From Mytilus californianus (Eukaryota; Mollusca; Bivalvia; Mytilida; Mytilidae), in the NCBI RefSeq assembly GCF_021869535.1, contig NW_026262712.1:107195640-107259639 (forward strand): a stretch of 64,000 nt of DNA, in the 5' to 3' direction. A model generated the notes under the pieces. It ran no database searches. It was not told the origin of the DNA and was given only the letters and a program-made list of their open reading frames with translations. Positions 1 to 11,929 of the stretch are shown here, piece by piece (positions within the stretch are counted from its first letter, which is position 1; each line of letters starts with the position of its first letter). A program made the position numbers and the translations under genes.

Positions 1-1080
1 GAAATTCTATATTGACCAATGAACCATGAAAATGAAGTCAAGGTCATTTGAACCCTGCCAGACAGACATGTACACAATAAAATCATTCCAAATATAGTTG
101 ACCTATTGCTTAAGGTATCTAAGAAAAAAAGTTAACCAGGAAAACTGAACATTGACCAGTCAACCATGAAAATGAGGTAAAGGTCAGATGATACCTGCCA
201 GACAGACATATACACCTTACAATCATTCCATACACCAAATATAGTTGACCTATTGCTTAAAGTGTAAGAAAAACAGACCAAAACACAAAAACTTAACAAA
301 GCAATGAACCATGAAAATGAGGTCAAGGTCAAATAAAACCTGCCAGACTGACATGTTCATCACTGAATATTTCCATACACCAAATATAGTTGACCTACTG
401 CATACAGTATTAGGAAAACAGACCAAAACACAAAAACTTAACATTTAGCAATGAACCTTGAAAATGAGGTCAAGGCCAAATAAAACATGCCAGACTGACA
501 TGTACATCATAAAATATTTCCATACACCAAATATAGTTGACCTACTGCATACAGTATTAGAAAAGCAGACCAAAACACAAAAAACCTAACATTGAGCAAT
601 GAACTGTGAAAATGAGGTCAAGGTCAAATAAAACTTGCCAGACTGACATGAACATCGTGAAATATTTCAATACACCAAATACAGTTGACCTATTGCATAC
701 AGTATTAGAAAAACAGACCAAAACACAAAAACTAAACTATGACCACTGAACCATGAAAATGAGGTCAAGGTCAGATGACACCTGCCAGTTGGACATGTAC
801 ACCTTACTATCATTACATACACCAAATATAGTAGACCTATTGCTTATACTATCTCAGATATGGACTTGACCACGAAAACTTAACCTTGTTCACTGATCCA
901 TGAAATGAGGTCGAGGTCAAGTGAAAACTGTCTGACGGGCATGAGGACCTTGCAAGGTAGGCACATACTAAATATAGTTATCCTATTACTTATAATAAGA
1001 GAGAATTTAATATTCCAAAAAATCTGAACTTTTTTTTCAAGTAGTCACTGAACCATGAAAATAAGGTCAAGGACGTAGGA
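1..1080 (+). repeat. Tandem array of ~150 bp monomers
   Basis: About seven diverged monomers, each containing a version of 'aaccatgaaaatgaggtcaa', then a 'ctgccagac..gacatgtac' block, then 'ccatacaccaaatatagt' and 'gacctattgcttata'. The same monomer family recurs at 16680-18210. The array is cut by the window start. It belongs to an element that continues through a (GCC)n tract to a hairpin at about 1225-1264. Short ORFs here are repeat-derived. Confidence 0.85.
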
Positions 1081-1179
1081 CATGTGATTAACGGAAACGT
1101 CGTAACATGATGCATCTATATACAAAGTATGAAGCATCCAGGTATTCCACCTTCTAAAATATAAAGCTTTTAAGAAGTT

Positions 1180-1264
1180 AGCTAACACCGCAGCCGCCGC
1201 CGTAGCCGCCGCCGGATCACTTTCCCTATGTCGAGCTTTCTGCGACAAAAGTCGCAGGCTCGAC
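1180..1264 (+). mobile_element. GCC tract plus terminal hairpin of repeat element
   Basis: An imperfect (GCC)n run at about 1191-1216 is followed by a hairpin at about 1225-1264: stem TGTCGAGC pairs with GCTCGACA, with an inner TGCGAC/GTCGCA stem around AAAA. An A run follows. The same module is found at 18320-18405, where it also closes the ~150 bp monomer array, so array, GCC tract and hairpin form one dispersed element. Confidence 0.7.
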
Positions 1265-1694
1265 AAAAATGAGAAAATAGGGGGGCCAAAAACAGGTCTT
1301 ATTGTACCATGTCCTTTGTTGTTCACCTTTTCCAACAAAATCCAAGAGAACTGGTTTCCCATGAATAATAATGAATCCACAGTTTTCATGACAGTGTCAA
1401 TTTGTAACTGAAACATCTACCTGAATAGTACCAATGTGATCAAATTTCCAAAAGTAAAATGAAAGTTAGCACATAGATCTAGTAATGTCCTTAAAATAAT
1501 GTTCTTTTTTGTTTACATATACAAAGACAGTGCCTATGTAATTTTCTTTTTACTTTTAACAGGTTTCATTGTTTTTATTGTAATATTTTTTGTTTGTTTT
1601 AATAATGGACAGCATTTTGAGACACAATTTCTCAGTGGGCTGATGTTAGTAGGAAGAATGTTATAATTACCAGATTTCCATCAGCCTGACTTAC

Positions 1695-1830
1695 AATCAA
1701 ATCGGGAAATTCATCATCAGTATCAATATATCTTGAAATATAACCCTCTAAATACGTTTTAAATTTTACAGTTGGAGGAAAAAAGTTTAAACAAACTGCC
1801 ATTAATTCCCAGCCTCTCTGTAAACTTTCT
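1695..1830 (-). CDS. ARHGAP39: ARHGAP39 exon: MyTH4 domain core
   Basis: Acceptor tttcag at 1831-1832, donor GTAAGT from 1694; 136 nt, entered in phase 2 (the first base completes TTA, Leu) and left in phase 0. It encodes 45 residues including RGWELMAVCLNFFPPTVKF and KTYLEGYISRYID, which match the MyTH4 core of vertebrate ARHGAP39 almost residue for residue. The human protein has HMDP here and continues to the RhoGAP domain. This mussel exon ends with DTDDEFPDLI, a more divergent tail. It is the last exon of the gene visible in the window; the region below it is repeat, so later exons must lie before position 1. MyTH4 domains bind microtubules or membrane adaptors in related proteins (family knowledge). 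Confidence 0.92.
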
Positions 1831-2120
1831 CTGAAATAAACAACACAGATATTTCAAGTTCCTTTCTCCATACAACATAACATATACTATTTCAAAATAT
1901 GATTTTCTGATCCAGCTTTCTTATAAAATCCTTATAACTGTGAATAGATGGGATACATATAAAAGTATATTGTAAATGGTAACTTATCATACATTTTCTG
2001 TTTCTTATCATTAACTAGTAAAACATGTAAAACTATCTGCACAAAATTAATATCAAATATCAAACCTTTTCCTTAACTTATAAACCCTTACCCTCCAATT
2101 ATTCAATGTAAAGTACTTAC

Positions 2121-2259
2121 AACTTAGGATTGTCTGTTGTCTGTTTGCAGAGTTGCATATAGATTTCATCCCTGAGTGCAACACAGTGCCAGCCTTTGAT
2201 GATGATTTCCTGTGCATTACTGATTTGTGTCCCTTTGCCCTTTCTGTCAGCCATATACA
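2121..2259 (-). CDS. ARHGAP39: ARHGAP39 exon: MyTH4 domain, RDEIYMQLCKQTT motif
   Basis: Acceptor tacaag at 2260-2261, donor GTAAGT from 2120; 139 nt (2 + 45 codons + 2). It encodes YMADRKGKGTQ, IIIKGWHCVALRDEIYMQLC and KQTTDNPK, matching the family block YMGDR..., LRDELYIQLCRQTT. The Arg-Asp-Glu-(I/L)-Tyr-(M/I)-Gln-Leu-Cys run is the diagnostic MyTH4 signature. The acceptor pyrimidine tract is weak, but the frame joins the flanking exons exactly (previous exon leaves one G, giving GTG/Val; next exon supplies the last base of Leu). An ORF in another frame over this exon (2053-2274) is a shadow. Confidence 0.92.
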
Positions 2260-3322
2260 CTTGTATAAGTACAATAGTTAAGGAAGTTTTCTCCTCATAA
2301 TATTAATTATACAATAAATTATTTCATAGGAAATGTTTTACATAAATGCTGTATTATACATAGTCCTTGTCTACTTACATTGACAAATCACTTAACTTCA
2401 GTATACCTTAAAAAAAGACAGTACAAAAATTTAAAAAAAGATTCCAGTGAAGAAAGTACTTAACAAATAGTGCAGACACTTATCTATAATGTTGCAGACC
2501 ATATGTTGAACCACTTCAGTAGTTGTTTAGTTGTTGTATGTCATATCTTAATATTTCGTGATTTAAAAAAAAAAAATGGGTGTTAATCAAGGCTTCGAAT
2601 ACAGTCATATTTGCCAGACAAATATAAATTTATAAGACATAGTCCGACTGGAACAAGCATCGGACATCCTACGTGGGTTTGCCATTTGAACGTTCATGTA
2701 ATTCAGAAAAATCAACCATTCTGACTTGACCTTGTTCCTTAAACAGCCACACTTTTCTGTCATTAAAGTGACAGTACTCTAACACTGTAAATTGCAGATC
2801 TTTGATTGCTTCTGTTATATTTATTCACCCCTTTCATACACTAGTGACAATTTAGAACTTGACATATTGGTCTAGATCAATAAGAGAGCAACCAAATGAC
2901 AAAAAAAACAAAAAACAAAATGAAACCTTAAGATAAATAAAAGGAGATGGGGTATATGTTAATAAGACAACAACCCATCAACTAAAAATAACCAACATTC
3001 CCCTAAAGAGCAACATAGGGTCTTAAATGAAAGACAGGTGTCTATACCAACATCTTCTTTTTTGATAGCTGTGTTATTCATGTGTATGTGTAAAATTAAT
3101 TTATTCTGTGGTCTATGGATAGTAATAGCTGGTAAATAATTCATCATTTAATGGATATTAATATTTCATATATTTTATATATATAAACAAAAATCAATGT
3201 TAAGCAATGACGGAACTCAAGGTTGATGTTTTTGGTAAAAACAAAGTATATATGAAGACAGCATCACTTTAAGAGTATAAATAAACAAAATCCAACATAA
3301 AAATGATTATGCTGATATTTAC

Positions 3323-3431
3323 CCCCACTCTTATTATATAGTTCTACAAAAAGGATATGTCTAAAGACTTCACAGGCATCTTTCTTGACACCTTTATCTT
3401 CTGTCCTCAGTATAGGCTTTTGTATCAGATC
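3323..3431 (-). CDS. ARHGAP39: ARHGAP39 exon: start of MyTH4 domain
   Basis: Acceptor tttttag at 3432-3433; donor GTAAAT from 3322; 109 nt, phase 0 in, phase 1 out. The protein begins DLIQKPILRTEDKGVKKDAC, then EVFRHIL, against DPIKKPLLMTSDRAVKKEAC and EVFKLIQ in the human protein. After FRHIL the exon goes on for FVELYNKSGG before its donor, whereas the human protein passes straight to TYMGDR, so this exon seems to add about ten residues. A nearer GT (TTTTT|GTAGAA, about 3350) would remove the extra residues but breaks the frame into the next exon, so the distal donor is preferred. Confidence 0.85.
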
Positions 3432-3439
3432 CTAAAAAT

Positions 3440-5640
3440 AAACAAATTTATTGAATATTTAAAAAAAATAAAATAGTTGAAATATTGCTAAAATTGGCTT
3501 TTTACAATACAATAAGGGCTGTTCTAGAATTAAACACTGGGGAAGGGGGCATAGGAAGCACCTTTTTAGACTTCAACAACCCATAATACAAAATTATCAT
3601 TTTACTTATAATTCTTACAAAATCCTATGGAAAATATAACTCCCAACCACTGGCAATTAGTTAATTTAAGTGCCTCTCATTCCCTGTCACACACGCGAAC
3701 AGCCATAATAATTATTTTTCTAAAACAATAAAAACATAAAGATCTCACTTGAGGTGCATCATTATGTCATGACCAGATCCATATTAGATAAATAAATATA
3801 TATAAGGTTTGTTTTAGTAGGCATCTAGCTTTGATAAAATAGGTTTCATCAATCCAAAGATAAACTGGCACGAGAATCTTTTAAGCCAAGAATCAATTCT
3901 TGACAACAGAACAAACATGATGGTAAACATTTCATCTCAGCAAGAACTACTCCCTGCAACGTAAGACTTACAAATGAAAGAATAAGTTTCACAGTTGAAT
4001 AATTCTTAAACAAACTCCATAAAGAAAACAGGAAACGTTATACTAACCAACTGAAAGACATGTCTTTGTTTTAAACTGATATAAACAACAGCATCACTTT
4101 CATCTAACGGTTCATATTCAACAAACAAACAGTCACAGACATTTCCCATCTCCAACAATCAATGCTAATTATATCACATTTTTCAAAAATGCACTACATG
4201 AACAGTGTGAATAGAACTTTCCAAATTTAATTAATTTTCGTGTGATTAAACAAATGGATGATGATATTTTTTAACTTCCTGTTGTCTATATTTTTCAATA
4301 AAACAAAATGTAGATGAGGAAGAAATTATTGATCAATTTATTGGGGCACAATAAGGTTTTTTGGTTTTTTTTTTTAAATAAAAGACTTTTTTTGCAAACA
4401 GATAGTAACAGTATTTTTAGTCATGGACTATAATGTTTATCAAAATTCAAAAAATTCTTTATCCATATACAAAGGTAGAGAAACTTTTTTACTACATTTA
4501 TGTCATTGTGTTTGACAGTTCAGTGCTAAAAAAATTTTTTTTTTCTCAAGAATTCAAGTAAAAAATCTTTTAAAAACCCTTATTTTCCCCTCCATTTAAA
4601 TTCTTTAAACTATCCATTGATATATGATATGCATCTTCTAATCATAGTTGGGATTAAAATTACAAAATACAACAATAAAATATATTACGTCAATGAATAA
4701 ATATCCTGTTTTTTACATGTATTTCAGCCCTGATCATCTTTCACATATATATAAAACTGTGTAATGTAAATAACTACTTAAGTTTAATACAATAAAATAT
4801 GTATATTTTTGAAGCGCTCTTAAATATCAGGTATTTAATTCATTTAAGCAATGTGATTCCTTTTACATTGAAATACAATTTTTATCCACATAGATAAATT
4901 TATATTAAATTTGATTGCTTATAATGATCCAAAAATCACTTTAACATATTTATAAAAAATACTTGTTTTATCTGCAGTTGATTTATTCTATTTTATCATA
5001 ATTGTTTTTAATTAATTACAAAGTAAGTTTTAAGTTAAGGACACTTACAACATTTAAATGTTTGTGTCATAGATGAAACATCTACAGCTCTTGGTGTGGT
5101 ATACTGCTAGTCAAACTGATTATAAGAGCTTTTGAAATTTTAAACTGTCGTATTTTGAAGAAAAAAAATTCTTTGAAAAAGCAAGAAATACTTTTGTCTT
5201 TTCCCAACTTCGCTGTTTTAGAATCTAAAAGACTATGGGTAATCTCATTGTTTGTACCCCAAAATTAAATCTCATTTCATCATTGGTCAAAATTTCCACT
5301 GTTTAAGACATTTTCAACCAATCTCAACGTTTTTTTATACTTTTTTGAAAATATAACCCAAAACGCATTAGATTCTGATAAAAGCAAATTAGCGTATGTA
5401 ACGCAGAAGAGCAAAATTTTGGACATTGAAAGCAAAATGTGGTAAAATTGAAGAACCTGACTGATCTGATCTATTGTCTTACATATATAATAATGGTGAA
5501 AGGTGTAAGAAAATTTTGTAATATTTTTACCATTTCTATCATAAGAACATGGCTCTTTTTCCAAGGTGGGTGTAAAATCTTTTGAAAGGGGTAGGAAAAG
5601 GTTCACTCCAATTCTACACTCAACTAAATTTTTCTAACTG
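3440..5640. other. Intron, no further feature seen
   Basis: AT-rich intronic sequence between the 5808-5650 and 3431-3323 exons, with short A/T homopolymers (for example near 4365 and 4530). ORFs such as 5280-5606 on the minus strand show no recognisable protein and no splice support. No recognisable mobile element was seen. Confidence 0.5.
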
Positions 5641-5649
5641 TTACTTCAC

Positions 5650-5808
5650 CTTTTGCCAAACCAGCATGGCTTCATATGAGATTTTCTTTCCAAACAGTCC
5701 CTTTTTATGTCTGTTCATATAGTTCTCAATGTCTGTTTCTGAATGAAGTTTCTGTTTCTGCGACAAAGGACTAGCAGATCTGATAGGTGGTGCTGTTCCG
5801 GCACGATT
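5650..5808 (-). CDS. ARHGAP39: ARHGAP39 exon: linker to MyTH4, NRHKKGLFGKK
   Basis: Acceptor gatttcag at 5809-5810, donor GTGAAG from 5649; 159 nt, exactly 53 codons, phase 0 at both ends. It begins NRAGTAPPIRSASPLSQKQK (Ser/Pro-rich, end of the disordered linker) and ends with ENYMNRHKKGLFGKKISYEA followed by MLVWQK. The human protein has the same block, HIQKHKKGLFRKKVSIANML then AW, so this is the conserved entry to the MyTH4 domain. It joins the 3431-3323 exon as WQK-DLIQKP. Confidence 0.93.
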
Positions 5809-6663
5809 CTGAAATCATAATATTTTGTAACAAAATTTTAATATATTTTATTATAAATTTAGATTTACAAGGATACCTATGGTATGATGTGACAATTTTT
5901 TATTGTATTTGTCTGTTTTTTTGTTTTTTTTTATATTATTTAATACATGTACCTCAAAAGTCATGACAGTGATTTTTATAATATCTATTATTTCAAAAGC
6001 CATGACAGTGTTTCTATAGTCTCTTATATTTCAAAGGATGATACAATATTTTTATAAGAAAGCTAAAAAATTAAAATATAACTTTTTAGTTATTAGTCAT
6101 ATAACTAGTGCGTTTTGGTGTATAACTTAATTTATCCATTTGATCAGATTCTATCAAATTTTAACAGAATGAAGAAATGGGCCCCCTCATTGTTGTTCAG
6201 TGAGATATTAGTATTGTCTGTGGCCCCAACATGGTCAAATCCCACCTGTGACCTTGCGACATATAAAAATTTTCAAAACTGAGAATCACATCAGTATAGA
6301 ACTGCATAGTTCGCTGATAGGTAACCATGTGACGTGAGGCAATTTTTAAACATGAACTTGTGACGTAAGAGGGTACCCTACTGGAGCTCTGTCTCTTTAC
6401 AATAAGAGAGAAACAGTTGATGTCAATTTTAATGCATAGATGCCGTACCTATCCTTTGACAATGCAAGCTTGGTGGCATATTTTAGGTGGGTTAAGGAAG
6501 TAAGAAATGACTGATAAAGACGTAATACTGGCCTTTCAAACCTTATTTTTATTATATTATTTTTTATTATAGGCTTATTGTTTCAGTCCATGATTTAGAT
6601 TTCCAAATGATACAAGTCTTATAAATCTACACTGAGAGCCTCTACTGACAGTAAATATGTCAC

Positions 6664-6944
6664 AGGTTTAACTGTTTATTGACCAAATACTGGGACTTAT
6701 AGATAAATTTGTCTCTGACTAATATGGAACTAGATGATGAATCTTATATATACTAACCTGTCTGTTTAGAGATCCTATACTGGGACTAATTGACACATTG
6801 GATTCTGACTTATATGGGAGTAGATGATGAATCTTAAACTAACCTGTCTGTTTAGAGATCCTATACTGGGACTAATTGACACATTGGATTCTGACTTATA
6901 TGGGAGTAGATGATGAATCTTAAACTAACCTGTCTGTTTAGAGA
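6664..6944 (-). repeat. 86-bp tandem duplication of an exon-intron boundary
   Basis: The 3' end of the 7201-6930 exon, its donor and about 30 bp of intron recur downstream with an 86-bp period. Donors AACAGACAG|GTTAGT are intact at 6930, 6844 and 6758 (last exon-like base); a fourth, degraded copy lies around 6664-6720. Copies 2 and 3 are almost identical. Because 86 is not a multiple of 3, reading past the first donor meets a stop within about 22 codons, so the distal donors cannot extend the protein productively. Confidence 0.88.
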
Positions 6945-7201
6945 TCCTATACTGGGACTTATTGACACATTAGTTTCTGTCTGATATGGGACAACCATTG
7001 AAGCTGGTCTTTGTTGCATCATATCAGCTTGCATTGAATGACTTTTCTCCATTGCTGGACTGCCTGTAAGGGAATCTCCTTTCTCTGGCTTCTTCCTCTT
7101 TAATGAAGGATGATGGGATAGATCAAATCCTGGAGGTGAATCATTGACAGAATACATATTACTAGCATCCTCCACATCCTCAAAACTTTGGTTCAGTTCA
7201 A
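6930..7201 (-). CDS. ARHGAP39: ARHGAP39 exon: linker segment, SPSIGSLNRQ end
   Basis: Acceptor tatttcag at 7202-7203, donor GTTAGT from 6929; 272 nt (2 + 90 codons), phase 1 in (G from the previous exon gives GTT), phase 0 out. It encodes an acidic start VELNQSFEDVEDASN, then SPPGFDLSHHPSLKRKKPEK (a basic KRKK patch) and a Met/Gln/Ser-rich stretch ending SISPSIGSLNRQ. This is disordered linker; assignment to the gene comes from phase-perfect joining, strand and position rather than strong similarity. The apparent start codon near 7175 is only an internal GTG. Confidence 0.85.
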
Positions 7202-7439
7202 CTGAAATAGAACAAAATTATGTCAAATATTATTTGGTAGAACTATACCCTACAGATTCATTTATTTTCATGGGTATCAAATTTCGTGGATTGTGGAAAA
7301 CTTGCATTGTGGACATTTGGTTTCTTGGTTTTGTCAAAGTCAGCAAACAAGTCTATAAAAAAATTATAATTTGATGAACTTTTAAATTTGTGGTTCACCT
7401 GTACCCACGAAATCCACAAAAATGTGTATCCCAAGAATA

Positions 7440-7610
7440 ATAATGTATACATATATAAAAATAAGGAGATGTGGTATGATTGCCAATGAAACAACTATCC
7501 ACCAGAGTTCAAATGACAAAGATATAAGCAATTATGAACATTTACATATGAAAACTTACTAATTTGACCAAATATTGAGATTGAAACAGTATGTCCTTGC
7601 AAGCTCAATT
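7440..7610 (-). repeat. Dispersed repeat, minus copy
   Basis: Begins 'aaaaataaggagatgtggta' and continues 'tgattgccaatgaaacaact'. This is the reverse complement of the ends of the plus-strand copies at 8620-8790 and 58440-58630 ('tgtctcatt..caat.ataccacatc'). I know this as a very abundant bivalve repeat, from memory. It is one of the few elements here in sense orientation with the host gene. Confidence 0.6.
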
Positions 7611-8619
7611 TTGTCTGTGGTTCAGAAACAATATCGTTATTTTCCATCATCACAAAATGTCTGTGGTACAGAAAAATATTATTATTTTCCAACATCACAT
7701 AAGAAAAACCTTGAAAATATTGTATGACTCTTACCTGATTTCATACAGATTGTCAAACTTGTTAATACTCTCATGACGCTGATAACAAAGTTATTAATTT
7801 CTTTAATTAACTGATTACTTCATAAAAAGGTGCAAGTTTAATGATAACATGAGATAACATGTGATAAACATATCCTAAATTAAGGAATTCCCAAATGAAT
7901 AATTGTCCTTTCAGCTATTTTTAGAATTTTTGTCACTTAAGATAGATACTTTCACTTGAGATAAGTATACATAGTTTTGATGTATATGTATCAATACTTA
8001 TATTTTTGAGAAATCCAAAGGGGTTTCACTCAGTAATATATATTTCCTGGTATATTTATATACTTTGGAAAATGCCTGCAAACCAAAAACTTCACTTAAA
8101 ATGTCCCCCAAAAAAATGAAAGTATTAACAAAGAAGTACCTGTGTATTTTAAATTTTTCTCTCTGTGTTCTTTATATTGCACTTCAAAAACAGAATTAAT
8201 CCAAATCAATACTGGGCCTTATTTGTAGAACAACTGCAACAGGGTTTGTCCAATTGCAATTGATCTATTCTTATCAGTATTTACTTAACATAAAATGCAC
8301 TTTTTCACATTTTACTGCTGCACAATTTATTATTGTGTTTAACATAGGTCAGTTTCTATAAATATCTATATTTATGAGTACAACGAAACTAATGTACAGA
8401 TATCTTTAGGTTTTTTTGTGTTATCAATCTTTCTACATGATTCATATTTATGTAAACTTTATTTTTTGCTGCATTTGTTATGTACAAGGATCACAGAATG
8501 CAATAAAGATAATTTTTTTTTTAAATCCAGGTTTTTTATTTGAAACAAATAACTGAAAGTGCTGTTGAATTTACAAATTATAAATTGTATGTGAATAAGT
8601 TATCAACACAGACAGGTGA

Positions 8620-8790
8620 GCTGAAATCACCCTATACTGTACTTATGTCATGATCAGGGCATTTATAGCTGACTATAAGGTTTTGCTCATTGTTGAAGAC
8701 CTATGGTTGCTTAAATCCACCTCATTTGGATTTTGCAGGATAGCTGTCTCATTGGCAATCATACAACTTTTCCCTACTTTATGTTAGCAT
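8620..8790 (+). repeat. Dispersed repeat, plus copy
   Basis: Contains 'catttatagctgactataag', 'ttttgctcattgttgaagac', 'cacctcatttgga' and 'tgtctcattggcaatcatac'. The same ordered blocks occur at 58490-58630 and in reverse at 7440-7610. No coding capacity is seen; it is probably a SINE or a LINE tail, unresolved. Confidence 0.6.
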
Positions 8791-8799
8791 GTTAGTTAA

Positions 8800-10500
8800 C
8801 TTAAGAACAATATTAATTGAATTGAATTTTATAAAAATCATGATGAATAAAATGTATGCTAAACTTCTGTTAAAGATTGTTTTTGGGCATGCGTGTGGTC
8901 TTTTAAATTTTATGTCTTTTTTTGGCATTGGTTTTAATAAAAACTTTCTATATTTATCTACTGATAGCTAAATACTTACAACAGTGTACAAATACATCAG
9001 ATTTATTCCTTAGGACTATTTAATTTCCCTCTAAGCCTAACACTAATAACATTGTTTTTTCCCAGATGAGTTTCCTTTGCAACAAGAATATTGGTTTCAA
9101 TACTTTGAAAAACATTTCCATAAACACTTTTCAGTTAGTACTATCTCGATAATAAAATTATATCTATCCGCGATATCTGCAATATTGCATTTTTGTGTGG
9201 TTTATCATAATTCCAACAAAGATATGGTCAACATTGGCCTTCAGGAGTTTTATCTACACTAGCCTATCGTCAGTGTATTAATAGAGAGCTAATACTTGTA
9301 CAGTCAGTTCAAAATAAAATGTTCACTATAGGGAATCACTAGAAACAAATAGTGATTACTCCCAGTCCAAATATACCATTAAAACAGAATAAAGCCAGAA
9401 TATGATCTGAACAAAAACCTTCCAGTTATTATACCAGGAATACAATAAGATGTTTCAGATGCATTATTGGTGTACAGTAAACACTCCACTTATTAGACAT
9501 AACTGGTTTTATAAGATAAAGTAAATCGATCACAATATGCAATGTTTGCACTCACGATAACAAATTTCTTATCTTACACAATGTGTTGAACATTATAAAG
9601 TATAGGACAGTATTCCTGGGTATTTTAACAGCAACAATCACTGAAACAAAATATGCTTAGAAATCAATTTCATATTTTGATATTCTTTTGTATTTAGCCA
9701 AATTCTTGTATCTTTTGACAAGTTGTAATATTTGAGCAATAAATTATATACAATTTGTCTAGACATTAGTGATGTTTTGGTGGCTTTGGAGAAAAGTAAA
9801 TCAATAACCATACATATTTATTATATAAACATCAATAGGAAATGACACTTAAGGCTTTGAATTGCAATCTACCAAACATAAAGAAAAGATGAGGAGATAT
9901 TTCATCTGAATTAATTTCCCTAGAAATATTGTGAAAACAACCAAAGACAGTTCAGATAACTTGGCATTAATAATACTGTACATTTGTAAAACTTAAAAAG
10001 CATCTGATCTTACGCCCATTGGTCAGCAAACTCTGTTGAGATGAAAAAAAAAAGAAACCCTACTACTTTATGCACACTTCTTGAATTTGTGTAAACAAAA
10101 ATAACTATGGCATCACTTTAAAATGCCCCCATTTAACCCAACCACCAACCTACCAACACAGCTGACTTTAAAATGCACTGTGATTAAAAATTTCATTTTT
10201 TTTTTATTATAAAAAATTTTGTATTTCAAAATAATGTTAAGAGTTTATAGAAGAAAATTGAGAATGAAAATACACACTAAATAATTAACCTATCTACCTA
10301 TCCTAATTAGAAAAAGATAAGTTCTTATAGTCTATAGAATATGTAGACAATAAAATCATTCATCATGAAGACATTAATTATTCTTCCCATCACTGATTTC
10401 TAGATGTAATTCCTACAGATGCTATCACATAAGACATTCCATGATCAAATAGAACATCTTTGTTGATAATAAAGATCATAACGATATAAACAATACAAAT
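8800..10500. other. Intron, no clear feature
   Basis: AT-rich intron between the 11924-10508 and 7201-6930 exons. Small ORFs (8789-8971, 9077-9262) look random. Nothing recognisable was seen. Confidence 0.45.
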
Positions 10501-10507
10501 AACATAC

Positions 10508-11924
10508 CTTCTTGAGGAAAATTCTCAAAAACTGGAGCTGACCTATGACCTCTATTCATCAAGTGACCATACTGTTCATTTAACATACTAGGATCTAGCT
10601 GAAAGTCATGTGGGTAGTTTAATATCACTTTTTCCCTTGAATGCCTGTTTGGCTGAAAGTCTTCAGGATAATTCAAAATATTTTGGTTGTCTTTTAATAC
10701 CTCCTTAAAATTTGTTGCGTCATTTAAGTTTGTAGGGAAACTAGGCGTCCGTTCACTTTGTGTTGGTACATTTGCATAATCAGGTTCCGAATCGTCCGAA
10801 ACTCTTGAATCATGTGACAATTGACTGCCACTTTTCACATGTACAATGTCTATGTCACCAGCACTTTTATGTGAACCTCTAGATGAAATACTATCGTTAA
10901 ATCCTTTCATTTCACTCTGTAATTGTTGCAGGCGCAAAGACCCATGTGAAGAATGCATATCTCGTAATGATCCTTGCGAAGATTGTGAATCTGATAAATC
11001 CCTATTGCGAGATGAGAACGAAGTCTGACTGTCAGCTCGCTCATGTCGCACTGCCCTAGTTGATGAATGTGACGTATCACTGTCAGATCTCTCATGTGGA
11101 TGATAATAATGTCCTCCAACATAATCCCCTGGTGCAATTTGAATGTCTGATGGTACAAATGTCCCTGGGTCAGGAACAGAGGTAGGTTCATATGACACTG
11201 GCTGTTGTTCTACGTTTAATCTTTTGTAAGTGGTGCTTCCATTACGTTTTGGAACACCTACAAAAGATGGATTAGTACGTGGAAATGATCTTAGTTTAGG
11301 TTTTTGTGGAATGGGACTTGCGTGTCCCTGTTGTGCCACGATGTCTTGACTGAATGCTATACATTCTTGGTCTTTATTTGTAGGTAAGACTGGGCTATAT
11401 AACCTATCATGTAGTTCTTGGGGAACACTGTTTTGGTTTGTAGAATAACCGAAGGCAGAGCTATACATCTCTGGATTTGGTGAACTGTAAGAGTCTGATC
11501 GGCTTCCATAGTCACTTCCGTGACGTTTAGATCTATTAGAATATGATAAGTCAGAGTCATCATGTGCTCGGATCTTTGCGTAATGTGGTTGTGAATCATC
11601 TCGACCATAATTTGTAAAACGGTAGCTATTTGATCTAACAGGTAGGGCACTGGGTGTAACTTCTGAAACAGATCGTTGCATTGAATGAGCTCGACCTGAC
11701 CTTGGAGAATCATATCCTCGTGGAGACATTTCTGTAGATGATTCTCGTCTCAGTGCTGACGAGGACACCGGTGGACTGGAAGATGAATACCCTGCCTGAG
11801 TTGATTGAGATGACTGACTGCTACGTCTTCTGACATTCTCACCATTTACTGAAAGTTCCTTAAAGCTATCATGTCGACTAGAACTACTTTGAGACGAATT
11901 GGAATCCTGTCTGGAAAATCTTTG
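10508..11924 (-). CDS. ARHGAP39: ARHGAP39 large exon: Ser-rich disordered linker
   Basis: Acceptor tttcag at 11925-11926, donor GTATGT from 10507; 1417 nt, 472 codons plus one base. The exon opens QRFSRQDSNSSQSSSSRHDS in phase 0. The composition is strongly Ser/Arg/Asp-rich with short repeats (SQSSQGSLRDM, HSSHGSLRLQQ; ILNYPEDFQ and ILNYPHDFQ about 20 residues apart) and many RxxS-type basic-Ser sites that could be kinase or 14-3-3 sites (inference). PDYANVP and QPHYAKI are possible tyrosine-phosphorylation sites. It corresponds to the long poorly conserved linker of ARHGAP39, which in human is also long and Ser/Pro-rich. The ORF seems to start at a GTG (11768) only because no ATG precedes it in frame; the true exon is 52 codons longer. 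Confidence 0.88.
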
Positions 11925-11929
11925 CTGAA

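Noticed and set aside
1045-1416. 123-residue minus ORF with an Ala run, resembling 18187-18402
   Set aside because: Both lie over the same repeat element (monomer, GCC tract and hairpin); the shared protein is only the shared repeat read in one frame.
3340-3360. Nearer donor TTTTT|GTAGAA in the first MyTH4 exon
   Set aside because: It would give the human-like length but leaves the wrong phase for the next exon, whose MyTH4 frame is certain.
10476-10507. Extension of the large-exon ORF to a stop at 10476
   Set aside because: A GTATGT donor at 10507 and a phase-matched acceptor at 7201 show that this is intron read-through.
10907-11713. Other-frame ORFs inside the large exon (10907-11191, 11357-11713, 10846-11028)
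   Set aside because: Shadows of the Ser-rich coding frame, which is the one that joins both neighbouring exons.
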